Assembly: GCF_029873635.1 (NCBI RefSeq)
Contig: NC_080422.1
Span: forward strand, 18,506,049-18,570,048
Reading direction: 5' to 3'
DNA length: 64,000 nucleotides
DNA from: Malania oleifera
Lineage: Eukaryota > Streptophyta > Magnoliopsida > Santalales > Ximeniaceae
Notes under the pieces: generated by a model
The model's database searches: none
Told to the model about the DNA's origin: nothing
Seen by the model: the letters and a program-made list of their open reading frames with translations, nothing else
Made by a program: the position numbers and the translations under genes
In this document: positions 62,538 through 64,000 of the stretch, one piece after another
Layout of the letters: each line of letters begins with the position of its first letter
Numbering within the stretch: the first letter of the stretch is position 1

Positions 62538-62999
62538 TTAGCCATGGTTGTTTGGAAATAATTGTTTGATGGTGGTGAACGGTAATTCTGGATTTTGTGA
62601 TTTGGAAGGAGGAAGTTGGGGTGGGGGTCAAATAAATAAAGAAAAAAAAAAGTAAGTTAGACACGCTTGACGACTATGTTTTTTGGCGGAGAATCCATAA
62701 TGGTCGAAACTGAAAGAAAAAGGTAGAACTAATAAGTAATTAATTGTTGTGAAAAACTAATAGTCAAAATCAAGTGCAAAATAGACATGAAAATTCAAGG
62801 CATAAAAACATAATCATAACCTAAAAAATTAGATCACATGGAAAGACAATTCATAATAAAATTTTTAGAAATATACATCCACAAATTAAATGAAATTTCA
62901 TACAATTCAAATGAATAAAAAATAATCTCAATTGCCCATTGATTCATCAAATAATACATACAAATACTAAGAAGTCAGTTGGAAATTAATTTTGGTAAT
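62538..62999. repeat. Duplicated host unit, copy 2, right part
   Basis: Aligns to 53205-53354 plus 55757-56085. It lacks solo LTR K, giving an empty site. It is cut at 63000 by LTR M. Confidence 0.75.
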
Positions 63000-64000
63000 T
63001 GTTGCGGGGTAAAAAAAATGGTTGGAATGCTCGTTGACTCTTGTTGACCTGAAATAGGAAGAAAAGAGAGGCTTGGAGGACCCGGGGTGTACTCCGGGGG
63101 ATCTCTCCGATGCCTAAGTAAGAGGAAAGCTTTCAAAGAGGCTTTATGCAACAGTAGAGTAGTGTCTTACCACTTACCTTTGCTTGTATCCCCAGTCCCT
63201 ACTTATAGGGGCTTGAATTGACCGCTGGTTGGCTCGGATTTATTGCATGGGGGTGCGAATCGCTCTTCGGCCATAAGTGCGTGCGCCTATTACTCGGTTA
63301 ATAAGGGCGTCGGCGTGAATCTCTCCTTCTCTTTATTAGGTCGGAGCTAATCACTCGTTAGAAAGTCAGACTTGGAGAAAGTATGAGACGGGCGTTGACC
63401 TGCCCTTATTAGCGTGATTAATTATGGGCATATCAGTTGTCCCCCCCTCAGTTTCAAATTTCTGGATAGAATTTTGAATCATTATTTGTGTTTGCATCTT
63501 TCGGTTTTAACACTTCCTCGTCTTTCCTCTTTTTTTTTTGGTAGAATACTTAAGTAGCTCATGCCGACTGTTTGCGCCGAGCTGTTTTGTGCCGAGCTGT
63601 TTCTTCCAAGCTGTTTGGGCCGAGCTTTTTTGACCGAGCTCTTCGAGGCAGGACTCGTGCCGAGCTCTTTAGTCCGAGCTCTTTGAAGCAGGACTCGTGC
63701 CGAGCTATTTTCTGCCGAGCTGTTCGGGGAAGGATTCGTGCCGAGCTCTTTTGTCCAAGCTCTTTGAAGCAGGACTCGTGCCGAGCTGTTTCTGCCGAGC
63801 TGTTCGGGTCGAGCTCTTCGAGGAAGCATTCGTGTCGAACTCTTTTGTCCGAGCTCTCCGAAGCAGGACTCGTGCCGAGCTGTTTCTGCCAAGCTGTTCG
63901 GGCCGAGCTCTTTGAGGAAGCATTTGTGTCGAGCTCTTTTGTCCGAGCTCTTTGAAGCAGGACTCGTGTCGAGCTCTTTAGTCCAAGCTCTTTGAAGCAG
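63000..64000 (-). repeat. LTR M, partial, runs off the window
   Basis: The minus strand ends ...ACCCCGCAACA at 63000, preceded on the plus strand by GTAAT. It contains a CCGGGG-rich U5 with CTCCGATGCCTAAGT (63106-63120), a TATA box (minus CCCTATAAGT) at 63201-63210 and a long tandem array upstream. The superfamily cannot be decided; whether this is a solo LTR or part of a full element lies outside the window. Confidence 0.65.
63553..64000 (-). promoter_or_regulatory. GAGCTC tandem array upstream of TATA in LTR M
   Basis: More than twenty units of (C/T)CGAGCT(C/G)TTT, 15-25 bp apart. A higher-order period of 94 bp is exact for GAAGCAGGACTCGTG at 63766, 63860 and 63954. It runs to the window end. 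Confidence 0.8.

Noticed and set aside
63482..63955. Overlapping long frames on both strands at the right edge
   Set aside because: Created by the GAGCTC tandem array; a repeat without stops in several frames does not imply a protein.

Overview
The window reads as nuclear DNA of a dicot plant. It holds one recognisable host gene, an intronless caffeoylshikimate esterase (CSE, lignin pathway; minus strand, 13843-14832), surrounded by nested retrotransposons. I see no tRNA, rRNA, bacterial operon or CRISPR array. All coding traces other than CSE belong to retroelements and carry stops or frameshifts.

Layout, left to right. 1-5909: the 5' part of a Ty3/gypsy chromovirus-like element (minus strand, cut by the window edge) with its 5' LTR at 3996-5909. 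6631-13459: a complete Ty1/copia element (plus strand, target duplication AATCC), interrupted by a gypsy solo LTR (10289-12472, duplication TGGAT). 13843-14832: CSE. About 15605-43990: a minus-strand plant L1-type LINE (RNase H, zinc-knuckle RT tail, RT, endonuclease, ORF1, GC-rich 5' region). It is split by a copia solo LTR (18231-20561, duplication CACTC) and by a 19.6-kb copia SIRE-like nest (23621-43181). In that nest the 5' LTR of outer element A contains a whole minus-strand SIRE-like element B (24326-32569, duplication TCCCT) and a solo LTR C (32771-35327, duplication AAAAT); C itself contains a small copia solo LTR D (34398-34819, duplication TCAAC). LINE > A > C > D is four levels deep. 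44622-52730: a complete but decayed gypsy chromovirus E (duplication AATTT). 53181-62999: a tandemly duplicated non-coding unit. Copy 1 received a gypsy solo LTR (53355-55751). Copy 2 received a SIRE-like LTR (56213-62537), which contains a further solo LTR (58014-61226, duplication CTCAT), and at its far end another LTR that runs off the window (63000-64000).

The most striking signal is a recurring promoter architecture. In the gypsy LTRs, clusters of the palindrome TCGTCGACGA lie just upstream of the TATA box. In the SIRE-like copia LTRs the same position is held by clusters of TTCGGTCGACCGAA. Both share the core GTCGAC. A third LTR at the right edge has a different array, built on GAGCTC, in the equivalent place. 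A further GTCGAC array plus TATA box lies inside element A, directly before its envelope-like ORF, where it looks like an internal promoter. These arrays are seen directly in the sequence. Any protein that binds them, or any role in methylation, is inference.
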